From Pegea sp. RAD2-039 (Eukaryota > Chordata > Thaliacea > Salpida > Salpidae): a DNA stretch of 64,000 nucleotides. Positions within the stretch are counted from its first letter, which is position 1; every line of letters begins with the position of its first letter. Shown here piece after piece: positions 23,965-35,087 of this stretch. The notes below the pieces were generated by a model. That model did no database searches, was not told where the DNA came from, and saw nothing but the letters and a program-made list of their open reading frames with translations. The translations under genes and the position numbers were made by a program. The stretch is taken from positions 95,001 through 159,000 of the forward strand of contig JAQGEQ010000133.1 of the NCBI GenBank assembly GCA_034620365.1, written 5' to 3'.

Positions 23965-24205
23965 TCTGTATGAGTTCTTTCATGAGATGAAAGACTGAAA
24001 TCTAAATACTCTTTCTTCCACAAACAATACATTTAAAGAGTTACTTTTTTGTATGAGTTCTTTCATGGGTAAAAAGATTGGAATTATGAGTGAATTTTCT
24101 TCCACATAGTACATTCATATGTCTTCTCACCAGTATGATTTCTTTCAAATAGACTAAAGCTACGACTAAATTTTCCCCAAATAAAACAATCATTTGTTTA
24201 CGAAA
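23965..24205 (-). pseudogene. Decayed C2H2 zinc-finger gene
   Basis: Minus-strand remnants of three fingers with linkers. Finger a reads CFIWGKFSRSF...ERNHTGEK, its second Cys now Trp. Finger b begins YECTM, loses two bases at the second Cys, then resumes GRKFTHNSNLFTHERTHT. A stop follows, and finger c begins FKCIVCGRK, is shifted, and ends SHERTHT. Frameshifts, a nonsense codon and a lost zinc ligand show it is dead. It is related to, but not a copy of, the intact gene 4 kb away on the other strand. Confidence 0.85.
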
Positions 24206-26049
24206 CGAGATATTTTTATTCTAATCTAACTAGTTTAGCCAAATATTGGTGACAGCTATACCAGATTATTTTGTTTATAACAATGTAATTGTTGATATGT
24301 TAAAAAATTTGTTTCTAATGAAACAAAAAAATTAAACATTATTCTCATTGAAACCTTAGAGCAATTCTTATGAAAATGAAAATTTTCAAGAATATAAGAC
24401 TTACTTTATCAAAATATTTAGAATAAAGTTAAAAATCAAAGTTTTTCCGAAAAAGAGATCTGTAATAGACTTCTTAAAAATGGATTTGTATTCATTATAA
24501 GTAGTTGTATGAAAATTTTGTTATGATTGAATATATTTCGGAAATATTATATCATAAAAAGCTTTTTAAAGTTTTCTTTTTCTAATTAAATGGTTTTACA
24601 TTGAAATCCAAAACATACTTTGGTGGAATAAAAAAAAATCATAAACAATTTAAGATAGAAGTTATTTTGTGATAGCTTCTAGTTCAAAAATAATAAAAAA
24701 ACAATATCTTTTTTAATATGTTTAAATCATCTAAATGATAATTTAAAGTTTACAAAAATTTAGTTCTGAAATAAAAATGACTAAAACAATTTGAATATAA
24801 AGAAAAATATAAAAAAAATTTTAAATACATTTATATATAAATTTTTATTTTTTAAAGTCCTCATTTTATAAAAAAAATCTTATTAAAACTTTTTTTACAT
24901 TAAAATATTTACTTATCAAAATAAAGAATTTTCTTTAAGATAAATTATAACATGAAAGTAAGAAAACTAAGTATGTTGAAAACTTATGAAGATTTTGGTT
25001 TAGGGGATGTTTTGAAAACTAAAAAGGAAAATAAACAGAAAGTTGTTTATTTCTTAAAACCTTAAATGATGAAAAGATTACATAATTAATTTTTTCATAT
25101 AAAATATCGAATAGAATTATTAGTCTCTTTTTTTTATTTTGAAAAGAAAGTTTTTTTTGGATAAAAAAACTATTATTAAATAATAAATTGTTTTACTGAA
25201 ATAATGTTTTATTACTTACTATTTAAACATTGTGTTAATTATTTATAAAATTATTGTATTATATAAATTTCTTTGATTTAGATTTTCAAATTTAGTTCTG
25301 AAATTTATTTACAGTGGAACGTTATTATCTTCTTTTTTAGTTAATTTTTACTTAATTAAATTCAGCCATGAGAAAATTAAGACTAAAAAAAATTATTGCC
25401 AAGGTACATAACATTTTCAGTCATGGCATTATAGCAATATATTATATAATTATAACATAATTATAATCAATATTAGTAATTCCACTTAACTAAAAACAAA
25501 AAAGTATGTATCTGAGGGATAACTGAAGACATGTAACTAGAAGATAATGTGTATTTAATGATTTGCAAAACAGGTTTTATCATAGAATGGAAAGATCTTT
25601 TAATGAAATAAGGAGAAGATGTTTTAGGCTTACTGGTTAATTTACTCTTGATGTTGTGAATGGCAGTGAAAATGTTAAATTGAGCAGAATAAATTTATCC
25701 TAAAAATATATTTTTGTAATATAATAATAAAGATTATTCAGTCGTTACTTTAATAAAAAATTAAAGTTTTGTTTAAAAAGTTTAAAGAGAAAAAATATTC
25801 GGAATTTTGACATTCGATTAGTTTTTTTCTATATTAACAATTAATTATTTTCATTTGGAAAAAATATTACAGTGAAAAATTGATATGTTTATATACACAT
25901 TCATAAACATATAATTTAAACTTGTAAAAAACCTTTTTTATGCATTTTGTTTTGATAATAAAAAGCCATATTTGTACAAATAGTATTAAGTTGATTAAGT
26001 TTATTTAATATTTATGTCACAACTAGTGTTCTATACAATTTTCATAAAG
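24206..26049. other. AT-rich region upstream of the HP1-like exons
   Basis: Should contain the chromodomain exons of the gene at 26335 if it is complete, but no certain one was found. A 37-residue frame at 24952-25065 reads YEDFGLGDVLKTKKENKQKV then VYFLKP; this loosely follows the first two strands of a chromodomain (F..-VL-...-KV-Y-LKW), but the stop codon falls where the conserved Trp-Lys-Gly should be. A donor-like AAG|GTACAT at about 25400 follows MRKLRLKKIIAK. All weak. Confidence 0.3.
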
Positions 26050-26127
26050 CTTTTATTATTTGGTTACTTTCTAAAAATTTAACTATTTATTATGAGAAAC
26101 TTAAGGCCAAGGACTTTATTTTTGAAG
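26050..26127 (+). CDS. Candidate HP1-like exon, end of chromodomain
   Basis: From an AAG acceptor at 26049 to a donor GAAG|GTATATT, read as FIIWLLSKNLTIYYEKLKAK then DFIFE. W-x4-NL followed by a helix ending YEKLKAK resembles the W-E-P-x2-NL plus C-terminal helix of chromodomains, though the Glu-Pro is absent. It ends in phase 1, matching the phase of the next exon (GAA G|CT). Weak by itself; supported mainly by position and phase. Confidence 0.35.
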
Positions 26128-26334
26128 GTATATTTTATTTTAATATAGTTTTATAATTTTTCAAGTTTAATTAATTTTAAGATGAACAATAATATTTGAT
26201 TCTTTTTAATAAATTATAAAATATTCACAAATCATGAGTTTTAGAATTATATTTTTCAATATTTAATTTTAATAGTTTTTATATTACTTTGTATATAATT
26301 GTTATTATTTAAATATATTACATTTAGTTTGCAG

Positions 26335-26864
26335 CTAACACTTCAAAAAAAGAACATTCATCTAAGAAGTTGAAAGAAGCTAAAAAAGAAAAATTCTCAG
26401 AATCTAAATCAGGCAAACTTTCTGAAAAAACGAAAAAGATAAATAAAAAGTAAAAATTGAGAAAATATTATAAAAACATTTATATATTCTAGATTATAAA
26501 TGATGGATCTACCATTGTTCCTTTTTATAAAATGAAATCATATTTACAAAACTTGTTACAGATCTCTAAAATCTGTCGTTGATGAAGCTGAGTTTATAGT
26601 TTATGAGCCAGGTGAAAATGGGAGAGTTTTTCCTGAAAACCTTTCAGCTAAGCAGATTGAATCTATGGTTGGGGATAAGAATACAATCACTGATATGCTA
26701 TTTTCTTGGTTTGTTATTGTTTTTACAAATTTTAAATCTAATTTTTTTACATAATCTTCAGCAATGAATCAAATGGTTTGTATATAGTTCCAATCAAAGA
26801 AGCAAAGTTGTTTTTTCCTGATTTAGTCATCAAATATTATGAAGAAAGACTTTGTTTTGGTTAG
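26335..26864 (+). CDS. HP1-like protein, hinge and chromoshadow domain exons (partial)
   Basis: Three exons joined by consensus GT-AG introns: 26335-26449 (acceptor TTTGCAG), 26562-26708 and 26762-26864, ending in TAG; introns are 112 and 53 bases and phases agree. Exon 1 encodes a Lys/Ser-rich hinge (KKLKEAKKEKFSESKSGK). Exons 2 and 3 encode a chromoshadow domain, recognised by MLFSW, then VPIKEA, then PDLVIKYYEERL near the C-terminus. In HP1 proteins this domain dimerises and binds PxVxL peptides, anchoring partners on H3K9-methylated chromatin in the nucleus. Here the Trp that usually follows EERLT is Phe (YYEERLCFG), which may alter peptide binding. The protein ends right after the domain, as in HP1. 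The upstream chromodomain is not securely found, so this may be a chromoshadow-only paralogue or the 3' part of a normal gene. Frame and splice sites are intact. AATAAA follows at 26925. Confidence 0.8.
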
Positions 26865-26924
26865 AGCTTTTGATTGTAACTTTTATTGTTAAACATCAAA
26901 ATGGAACTTTTTTTAAAAATTGTG

Positions 26925-26930
26925 AATAAA
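26925..26930 (+). terminator. Polyadenylation signal AATAAA of the HP1-like gene
   Basis: AATAAA 60 bases after the stop codon, followed by a T-rich run. AATAAA is common by chance in such DNA, but the position is right. Confidence 0.5.
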
Positions 26931-28004
26931 TAATCTTTTTTTTATTGAAAATTGTATTTATATTCAAATGAATTTTCTTATAAGTTCAATTTTACTAGAC
27001 AAAAGTTTATACAAATATTTATTTTTTAGAAATTTTGAGAAATATTTATATAGTATTAATATTATTTATCAACAAGCTTAAAGGTTTGTTTGTAGCTTAA
27101 GTAGTAGAATCCAATGAATATTTTAGATTAGATGAACATGAACTAAAAAATTTAATTCATATTAAGAAAATAAACTTTTGTGTAAATGAGGAATTAAAAG
27201 TCTTTTCAAATTGTTTAATTTGGAAATAAGACAGAAGGTAGAATTAGGAAGAGTTTGTCGTCAGCTTAGGAGATTTTTTTCATTTGCTGTGTTAGGACCT
27301 AAAAAAAACTTTTTCAATAAGAATATGCATAACTTATGGATAAAGAAATATTAAAGACATGTTTAAGAAGTAGTATTGTAAGAAAGATGGAAAGCTTATT
27401 ACTTATTTGAACTCCTAATTTGAAGAGGGAATAGGAGCCGGAGTAGGCTGTTCATCATTGTATTCAGTGTCATTCTGGTAGATTCTGCAATGCTAGATTA
27501 AAGCAATTAATCTTTGATTAGAAATTCGAAAACTTGTTTCGAAACATCTTGCTAATATTTTTATAATCTCTTTCATAATACAACAATTCAGTAATTTTTC
27601 TTCTTAGAAAATATTATACAAGATTTCGTTTGATTCTGGTAAATACCATCGTTTACTTTTTGCTTTTTCATTAACTTCTTATGATTCTCATAATATATTT
27701 AGATAAAAATTATTTGTTAAAAAAGCACTCATTTTTTGTTGTTTTAATGGTTTTGCAACGAAGTTGTTAAAGAAACCAAAAGTTTAAAATTTGGTTTAAA
27801 CAAATTCTAAATAATTTAAAAATAGTTTAAACATATATTTCAATTTGGTTCGCCAGTGGTTTTAATTGACATTTTTATTTATTCTTAATACAAAAATGAT
27901 TTATTCGTAATATTAAATAAATTCACTTCAATGAAAAAAATGAAAATAAAGATTTTACATTTTCGAAAGCGTTTGATTCTTTTCTTTTTAATTGTTTCAA
28001 TAAT
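26931..28004. other. AT-rich intergenic sequence
   Basis: No supported gene. A less AT-rich patch at 27240-27500 has no frame longer than chance. Nothing recognised. Confidence 0.5.
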
Positions 28005-28057
28005 TGTGAAGTAAGGTGCCAGAGTAAGCACCTTCTACCAACACACATTCTCACAAA
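28005..28057 (-). repeat. 53-bp conserved stem-loop element, copy 2 (inverted)
   Basis: Minus-strand match to 12511-12563. The stem AAGGTGC/GCACCTT (28013-28019 with 28028-28034, loop of 8) is perfect over 7 bp. The 74-codon frame across it (27923-28147, minus) is not preserved in the other copy. Confidence 0.6.
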
Positions 28058-28779
28058 TAAAATTTGTTGAATAAGAAAGAAAATTATACAACTAGTCAGC
28101 AGACTAAATTTTTTCAACTCTTTACATTTTTTGCCTGAATCTTTCACAAACTAAACATTAATAAAAAATTTAGCATTCAGGTAAAGTGTGTAAAAAATGT
28201 ATTTTATAATAAATAGGCTCGGTCAAAGTGTTTCGGGTAAATCTATTTTTCTTAAACTAATGGAGCCTCTTAAATACTTCTTAACTAAAAATTTTTTTGC
28301 GCAAACCAAAAACAAAATTGGTTTGTTTGGATTTTTTTTTCATTAATAAAAAAATGCCGGGCATATTGTCATATGTTTGTAATTTAAAGTTATTCTGTAC
28401 GCCTTAAACTTTTTACTAAAACTACTTTACAAATACTGATTAAACCAATGAACATTTGCTTTTCGATACAGATTAAATCTGCAAAAATAGAATACATTTT
28501 GGAGTTGAATAAATTTCAACAAATAATAAAATAATATTAATGTTGACGAGGCAGTTTTGACATTAAATTTTGTCATCTATTTAAATGTCTTATTCCGAAG
28601 CTTACCTGTTTTTTATAGATATTAACATTTTTGTGGCTTAAAACTGGAATGCAGCTTAGAAATTTTATTTTAAATTATAATGTTTTCAAAAACATCAAAA
28701 ATTTCTCTATCTGTTGATGTCAAAGATCTAGAAAACTCAAGTTATTAAACTGACAAAACAGATTAATTTCAAATGATTT
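28058..28779. other. AT-rich sequence, nothing recognised
   Basis: No open frame, module or recognised repeat. Confidence 0.5.
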
Positions 28780-29250
28780 TAAAACAGTAAAACATAAATC
28801 CATGGAACATTACATTTACTTTCAAAGCATCAAGTTGGAGTGAACATGGTTTTAAACATATTTATGGTTTAACATTTTCGTTAAATGCATTACAAAATTG
28901 TCTTAAGTGAGCTCACAAACATAAAGCAAACAAGTTGTTATATAAAGCATCTATTTTATTACGATCTTATCAACTCTTCATTTTGAAGGGGTAATCTTGG
29001 GAAATTTGAAAACTGATACTTTCAGTTGGATTTGACAAAACTATTATTTAATAGAACAAAAGGAAGCTGTAAGCTTGTTCTTTTCTTCTATGTGTTGTGT
29101 CATTTGGTTGTTTATTAAACTCTAAAGGACACTGTTGTCTTCACAGTAAACAAATATGCAGAATGATTCATTTACATATATATTTTTTCAGTTTTGGTTG
29201 TGTTGATGTCATTATAATATTTTAAAGAAGTACGTAATCTTATTTTTTCA
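28780..29250 (+). repeat. Dispersed repeat R14, copy 1
   Basis: Direct matches at 31690-32160 and in part at 32940-33190 and 33880-34230. Contains GAGCTCACAAAC (CACAAAC from 28914) and, 98 bases after TCACAAAC, the hairpin AACTGATACTTTCAGTT (29011-29027). Further on is TTGTGTTGATGTCATTA, where TGATGTCA is one C-to-T change from a CRE. Non-coding. Confidence 0.85.
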
Positions 29251-31689
29251 CTTAATGCTAACATGACGACATTTATGATAAAAATCTATTTATAAAAATT
29301 TGTTAAAATTAAATTCAATTTTTTTTTTAAGTTTAGTTTTAGACGATAAATTACAAAATCAAAGAAACACAAAACAGTTAAAATCTATTTTTCTGTCAAT
29401 CCTGTCTTATTACTTTTGGTACTTATAGTTTGAAGTTATTTTATAATTTGAAATTTCTGTTTACACTTTACAATATATTAGATGCACAAGATCTTCTGTA
29501 TAGAATTTCATTAAACAATTTTATTTTTTTCACATGATGACCTTTTAGGCATAAAACTATTTGAAAAAATTTATTTATAAAAAAGAAAATATATGAAACT
29601 AGTTTTTTATATTTTCAATTTTTTAATTATAATGTAGTTATGATTGTTATTTGGTAGTACATGATGTTATTGTTATTATACTTTTTATGTGATTGCAGCT
29701 ATTTAAAACAATAAAAATGTTGATGGTTATGCACTAGTATTCACATTTAAACACTGATATAATATGAATATTTTTATAATATTTAATAATTATATAAGAC
29801 AACTTTATTTATATAAAACAAGAAAACTAAAGTTTATTGTATTTCCAAATTTGTGCTTTGCTTATATATTTCTAAAAATAATTTGGTGAAGATCTATAAA
29901 AAATATTTTACATTTGTTTAGTCAAACAATTTTACTGCGAAATAGATCAAAATAAAATTAAACAATTAAACAAAAAATTTATTTTATAAATACAAATAAT
30001 CAAAATTTAAACAAGAAACAAAATTTCCTTTATACGTCAACCAGTGATTTATTTGTTTTTGAAGTTTCTTTTATTTTTATGTTGATTAATAGTTGTGAAA
30101 TTTTTTGAAATTAGATGACAATTAAACAAACAAATTAAGTTATAATAAAATAACTGTTTAAAATAGATTTGAATTTATTAGGAAAATGAAACAATTAAGA
30201 ACTAGTTACTATTATAAGTATTTAAAACTACTTGAATATTTAGTTTATTATAGTCATACAATAAATAAAATTTAAGCTAAAGTTTGTATTTATTTATTTC
30301 TGTTTTTCATTTTGATAATTGCTTTATTTATTATCCTTAAAGAATAATTGTGTTTGTTCTTTTGTATTAACTTTGAATTAAAAATTAAAATTGAAAACAA
30401 AAAATTGAATAAATTTAATTTAGTTAATTTGAAATCAATCTCTTAATTTTCCAGTCAAATCATTCAATCTACAAACATTTTTCGATTATTTAGTATTTAA
30501 TAAATCAAAATTTAATGTTAATTTTGTAATAATTTTTAATAAACAATCAAAATAATTTCAATGAATTTGTTAGAAATTTTTACGCACGAATAGGTAATGT
30601 TTGATTTGTATCAATATTTAATGTGAATCTATTTTTAAAAAATTAGTATTTTTGTTACACTTATTAAAACACTTTAAAAAAGTGGAAAAAAGTAAAAATG
30701 TTATAAAGTTAATACAGATATACGAAAAGAACTGTTGAATGACTGAAGTTGGTATAAAAAAATGGTTTTCTTGAAATTTATGTAAGAAATCCAAATAATC
30801 ATATTGTTACATTTTGTTGAATCTCAACTTTATAAAAAATGATTGTGTCCTACTGGGTTATATCAACTGATTCTGTCAGTTTCAAAAATAAAGTGATAGC
30901 TAGCAAGCTCGTTAGTTAAAATCAAAATTGTTACTTTTTATAACCAACTACTCATCTTGTGCTTTTTAATTTTAAACAAAAATTTAAATTAGGGTTAAAC
31001 AATTTTAAGCATTTATTTTCAATTACGTCGAGTTATCTGTCATTCACATAAAATTAATTAATTTTACTATATTTTCAAAAAAAATTACTTCTAAAAATTA
31101 AAAGAAAATTTCTGGTTTTTTTATTGATACGAAAGAGAACCATTATATTGTTATCTAGCTCATAAATAAGTGTAATTTTAGAGTACGACTAATTATAAAG
31201 ATAATTAAAAAATATTCAAATATCGTTTTTGTATTCTATCAAACAATTTTATTAAATTTAACAATTTAAATTAAAATATTCCCAATCAAAAATAATTTTA
31301 TTAACTTGTTTATGTTAAAGTTAAAAACAAAATTCATAAAAATAAATTAAAATCAGAGAAAAAACATTCAATTTGTTATGGTACCTAGATATTCAGTTAA
31401 AGATTTTTCTAAATCTGTAAGCATTTTAAAGTTTTTAATTTTATCACTTTAAATATAATAAATTTATTAAGAATTGAAATCAGTTAAGTTTCAAGATTTT
31501 AAAAATACTTTGAAAAATAAAATTAAGATTTTATATTATGGATATTTAACAAAAGTGAGGAAATCAATCAGTTAAAAATCACTGATTCAAAACTATTGAA
31601 CTTTTGAAACGATAAAAAACTTACATTCAGAAACATAAAACTATTTTTTGAAACAAAAACAAAATAAATCTGAAAAAAACAAAAGAAAC
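29251..31689. other. AT-rich sequence between R14 copies
   Basis: No supported gene. Holds one orphan hairpin of the R14 type, AACTGATTCTGTCAGTT at 30865-30881, without the box at the usual distance. Otherwise nothing recognised. Confidence 0.5.
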
Positions 31690-32160
31690 AGTAAAACATA
31701 AATCCATGAAACATTATATTTACTTTCAAAGCATCATGTTTGAGTGAAAAAGGTCTTAAACATATTTATAATTTAAGATTTGCGTTAGAACCATAAAACA
31801 AATTATATAAAATGAGCTCACAAACACAAGGCAAACACGTTTTTATATAAAGCATCTAATTTATAACGATCTTATAATTCTGTAATTAAATTAGTAGGAA
31901 GTAAATTGGAATTTTGAAAACTGATACTGTCAGTTGCATTTAACAACAAGATTTGTTGTATTCAATGATATAAAAGAATGCGGTGAGCTTGATCTTTTCT
32001 TTCATATGTTTTGTCATTCTTTTGTTACGTAAACTCTAAATGACACTGTCTTCAGTAAACAAATATGCAGAATGATTCATTTAAAAATTTCCATAATTTT
32101 TCTGTTTTCGTTGTGTTGATGCGATCATACTACTTTAAAGAAGTACTTAATCTTATTTGA
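31690..32160 (+). repeat. Dispersed repeat R14, copy 2
   Basis: Direct copy of 28780-29250. Box TCACAAAC at 31818, hairpin AACTGATACTGTCAGTT at 31919-31935 (stem AACTGA/TCAGTT, loop TACTG), 101 bases apart. Confidence 0.85.
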
Positions 32161-32939
32161 CTCAGCAATGATTGTTATGAAAAAAAAGTTTTAAAGCTTT
32201 AAGCAAAGGGAATTGCTTTTGTGAAAATTATAATGATTTAAACAATTTTCTATCAGGTTTTGACTGGTTTTCTGTTTTCAACTCTTCGAAGAAATCGATA
32301 CTATTTAGTCAAGGTTTATTATCATTTACAGAACTAATCAAAACTTTCATATTTTTTTATAAACTCAACAAAAAACTGCATTTGCCCAAATATTTGAAGA
32401 ATAAACGACATTTAAAAAGTCTCCTATACAAACAAACTAAAGTAGACCCTTCCACAAATCTCTCTACAAACATATAACGTAGGAATGTTGTCATTTTGCA
32501 GGAATCAATAACCCTTTACCTGTTTGTATATTTTGAGTTTTCTTAGTAAGTAATATGTTTTTAATTGCAACCGCAACAACGACCCCTTGCTTGCTAGGCA
32601 GTTAACATCACTGCTTGGCAAAACTAATAGACCATTGAAGTATAACTAAATACTTTCAATAGAAAACAAAACTACTGTTCTTAAATATAGAAAATAATTA
32701 CTGCAGCAAACAACTTGATAAGTAATTTAAAAACAGCAATAAACAAAGATAAAAATTCACTTGTAAAAATCATTTCTATGAGATCAAAAAAACTAACCTT
32801 AATTTGTTTTCGTCTATAGAAAACAAAGAAATTTTCAACTGTTTTAGTACAAATTAGACAAGTGATTAATATAGTACTAATGATATAATTCAAATCCTGA
32901 TTTTAAAATTTTATTGATTCATTAAACAAAAAAGATAAC
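32161..32939. other. AT-rich sequence, nothing recognised
   Basis: A GC-richer stretch near 32560-32630 holds no frame or known structure. The 70-codon minus-strand frame at 32681-32893 is hydrophobic low-complexity and unsupported. Confidence 0.5.
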
Positions 32940-33190
32940 ATGAAAATTTGAAAACTGATATTGTCAGTTGCGTTTAATCCTAAAACTATCTTTTATTTAA
33001 TAGAACGTACCAATGTCATAAAATTTTTTCTATAATTTTTCATTTAAATTTGTTTAATTCTAAAAGACAATATAGAAAGTAAACAAGCATCTATAATCTT
33101 AATCTTCATTGAATCATTTGCAAATTCTAAACTTTTGTGCTTTTGTTATGTTGATGTCATTATCTGTATTTAGAAAAACAACTAATTTAT
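32940..33190 (+). repeat. Dispersed repeat R14, copy 3 (3' half)
   Basis: Starts at the hairpin AACTGATATTGTCAGTT (32953-32969) and continues through the TATGTTGATGTCATTATC block. The half with the CACAAAC box is missing. Confidence 0.75.
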
Positions 33191-33879
33191 ATAATATCAT
33201 AATCTATTATGCATAATTGTATTAACACTGATGAACTACAAACCGTTTGCAATCTTTAATAACAACAATTTATGTTATCCCAATTTATTGGCCTCATTAT
33301 TCAGTTGCTTATCACTTTTAAGCGACACTGGTATGAATAAATCATAACTAACATACTTCTTTTTCATAAGTCTAATGGTTTGTTGTGTAATTGTTTTCAT
33401 TTTACTTTTGTTAAATATCTGAAGTTAGTCTGAATAAGCTAATGCTACTATATATCATTGTTATAAATTTTTAATCACTTATAGATGTTAGTAAAGATAT
33501 TATTAAACTCTCTTGATTTAATATTAATCCAACAATCTTCATTTGGTTCTCAGTAAAGCTGACACGGTATCAACAATTTCATGTATAAATCAAAAAGACA
33601 TGTTAATCTTTGAGAGGCTGATGACATCATCTTTATGAATTAGACTTATAGTAATCAGTAACAAATTTAGCTCAGCATAAGATTCAGAAGATTTGAAGTA
33701 ATTTCCTTTGCGTATTTGTATTTGGCCTTCATAGATAATCTGTCAGCAGCAGATCTGTTTTTGAAGCAAGATCATTAGTCAAATGTAGTTTAAATAAAGT
33801 AAATAGTTTCAAGAGGTTTGTTTTTGCTCTTTTCAGAGTTCTAATTTAAACATATAAAGTAAACAATTTATTTCAAACA
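33191..33879. other. AT-rich sequence between R14 copies 3 and 4
   Basis: No gene. Contains TGATGACATCATC near 33618, a single-base relative of the CRE. Confidence 0.5.
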
Positions 33880-34230
33880 AGAAACAATCTTTTATCAAGA
33901 TGTCTTACACATGTTTATAGTTTATTACTTGTGTGAAAAGCATTAAAAAAGTGTTTGAAATGAGCTCACAAACACAAGGAAAGTAAGTTGTCATAGAGGG
34001 GCATTCAATTTTATACCAGATTAACAAATTGCTCCTTGAATAGCTTTTATAATAGATTAAATTTGAAAACTGATACTGTCAGTTGCATTTAACGAAAAGA
34101 TCTCCGATATATAACGATATGAAGAATGCTGTGGACTTGTATATTTCTTTCATATTTTGTGTCTTTCTTTTGCTTGTTAAACTCTGAATGATTCTGTCGT
34201 TAGTGAGCAAATATGTATAAGTTATATTTA
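33880..34230 (+). repeat. Dispersed repeat R14, copy 4
   Basis: Box TCACAAAC at 33966 and hairpin AACTGATACTGTCAGTT at 34068-34084, 102 bases apart. The 3' end is shorter than in copies 1 and 2. Confidence 0.8.
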
Positions 34231-35002
34231 CTTATGCTTCTACAGTGCAGTTATTTGTCTGCGCTAAGTTTCGTAAAATGGGATACTTTGTATCTTTTTA
34301 TTATATTTCTGCAGTCATGTTGCTTCTTTCTCGTGATAAGAGATGAATAATTTTCTATCTGCAGACATGCCTTAAATACAATAAACTAAAAACAAAAACA
34401 AAAGAAATAAACAAATGAAAAAATTATTCTGAAAAGTGTCACTTTATATCAATAGTCGTTTATTTAAATTTCAGTTTTTGTAACTTTATTTAGTAAGAAA
34501 TATATTAACAAAATTAGATTTTATCAACCAAATGATAAAGTATGTTTTTTTGCTTCCAACACTTTACCAAAGTTTATTGTTTTGGTTTTCCTGATAAAGT
34601 TTTTTTTGAATAAATTAGAAACATGTTTTCACTTCTAGTACATTTTTTTATAACTTGCCATGAGCGTTTTGTAATTGAAAAATGTTTGAAATTTATAGTG
34701 AAAGTGATTTCTTACAAAATTTTACAAAATACAAACGAGCTTCTCGTAGCGCGAGGTACTTTTTAAGGTAATTTCGTTTGTGTTTATTCTGTTGAAATCA
34801 ACTAATATTTTTAATATAAATTAATTATATTTGAAGGGAGTAAAAACGTTTTCAAATAAACTAAGAGTTTAAATTCTGGTTACAGCATAAATCGTTTTAG
34901 TTTTAATGAAAGATAGTTTGTTAGATATAAGTTTTGATGGATAGAAACAGCCTGTAGTAGAAGATACGAATTAAAAGTAAGGAGAAAAGATAAACTGAAA
35001 TT
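34231..35002. other. AT-rich sequence 3' of the tRNA pair
   Basis: No gene recognised. A small GC-rich patch, GTAGCGCGAGGTAC near 34747, is unexplained. Confidence 0.5.
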
Positions 35003-35008
35003 AAAAAA
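35003..35008 (-). terminator. RNA polymerase III terminator (T6)
   Basis: Six T residues on the minus strand two bases after the 3' end of tRNA-His. It is the only T-run serving the tRNA pair, since the 5-base gap between the two genes has none. Confidence 0.75.
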
Positions 35009-35010
35009 TA

Positions 35011-35082
35011 TGCTGTAACCAGGATTCGAACATGGGTTTTCACGGCCACAACGTGAAGTACTAACCACTATACGATTACAGC
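35011..35082 (-). tRNA. tRNA-His (GTG)
   Basis: 72 bases folding as a cloverleaf without intron. The acceptor GCTGTAA/TTACAGC is perfect; the anticodon stem TCACG/CGTGA encloses TTGTGGC with anticodon GTG; the D arm GTATAGTGGTTAGTAC is typical of eukaryotic tRNA-His; discriminator A. The T arm CCATG-TTCGAAT-CCTGG has one mismatch (T against C at 52:62), which also slightly alters the B box. It charges histidine if functional. It lies 5 bases downstream of tRNA-iMet and is followed by T6, so the two could be made as one precursor. The 68-codon frame over this locus is spurious. Confidence 0.9.
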
Positions 35083-35087
35083 GCATG

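Noticed and set aside
25560..25640. FIIEWKDLL reading that resembles the chromodomain YLIKWKG strand
   Set aside because: The frame meets a stop within a few codons and has no GT donor before it, so it cannot be spliced to the next exon.
27923..28147. 74-codon minus-strand frame with Cys-Val-Gly-Arg-Arg-Cys
   Set aside because: It spans the 53-base stem-loop element; the homologous stretch at 12511 has a stop, so no conserved protein.
34880..35086. 68-codon minus-strand frame
   Set aside because: It is a reading of the tRNA-His gene and its 3' flank.
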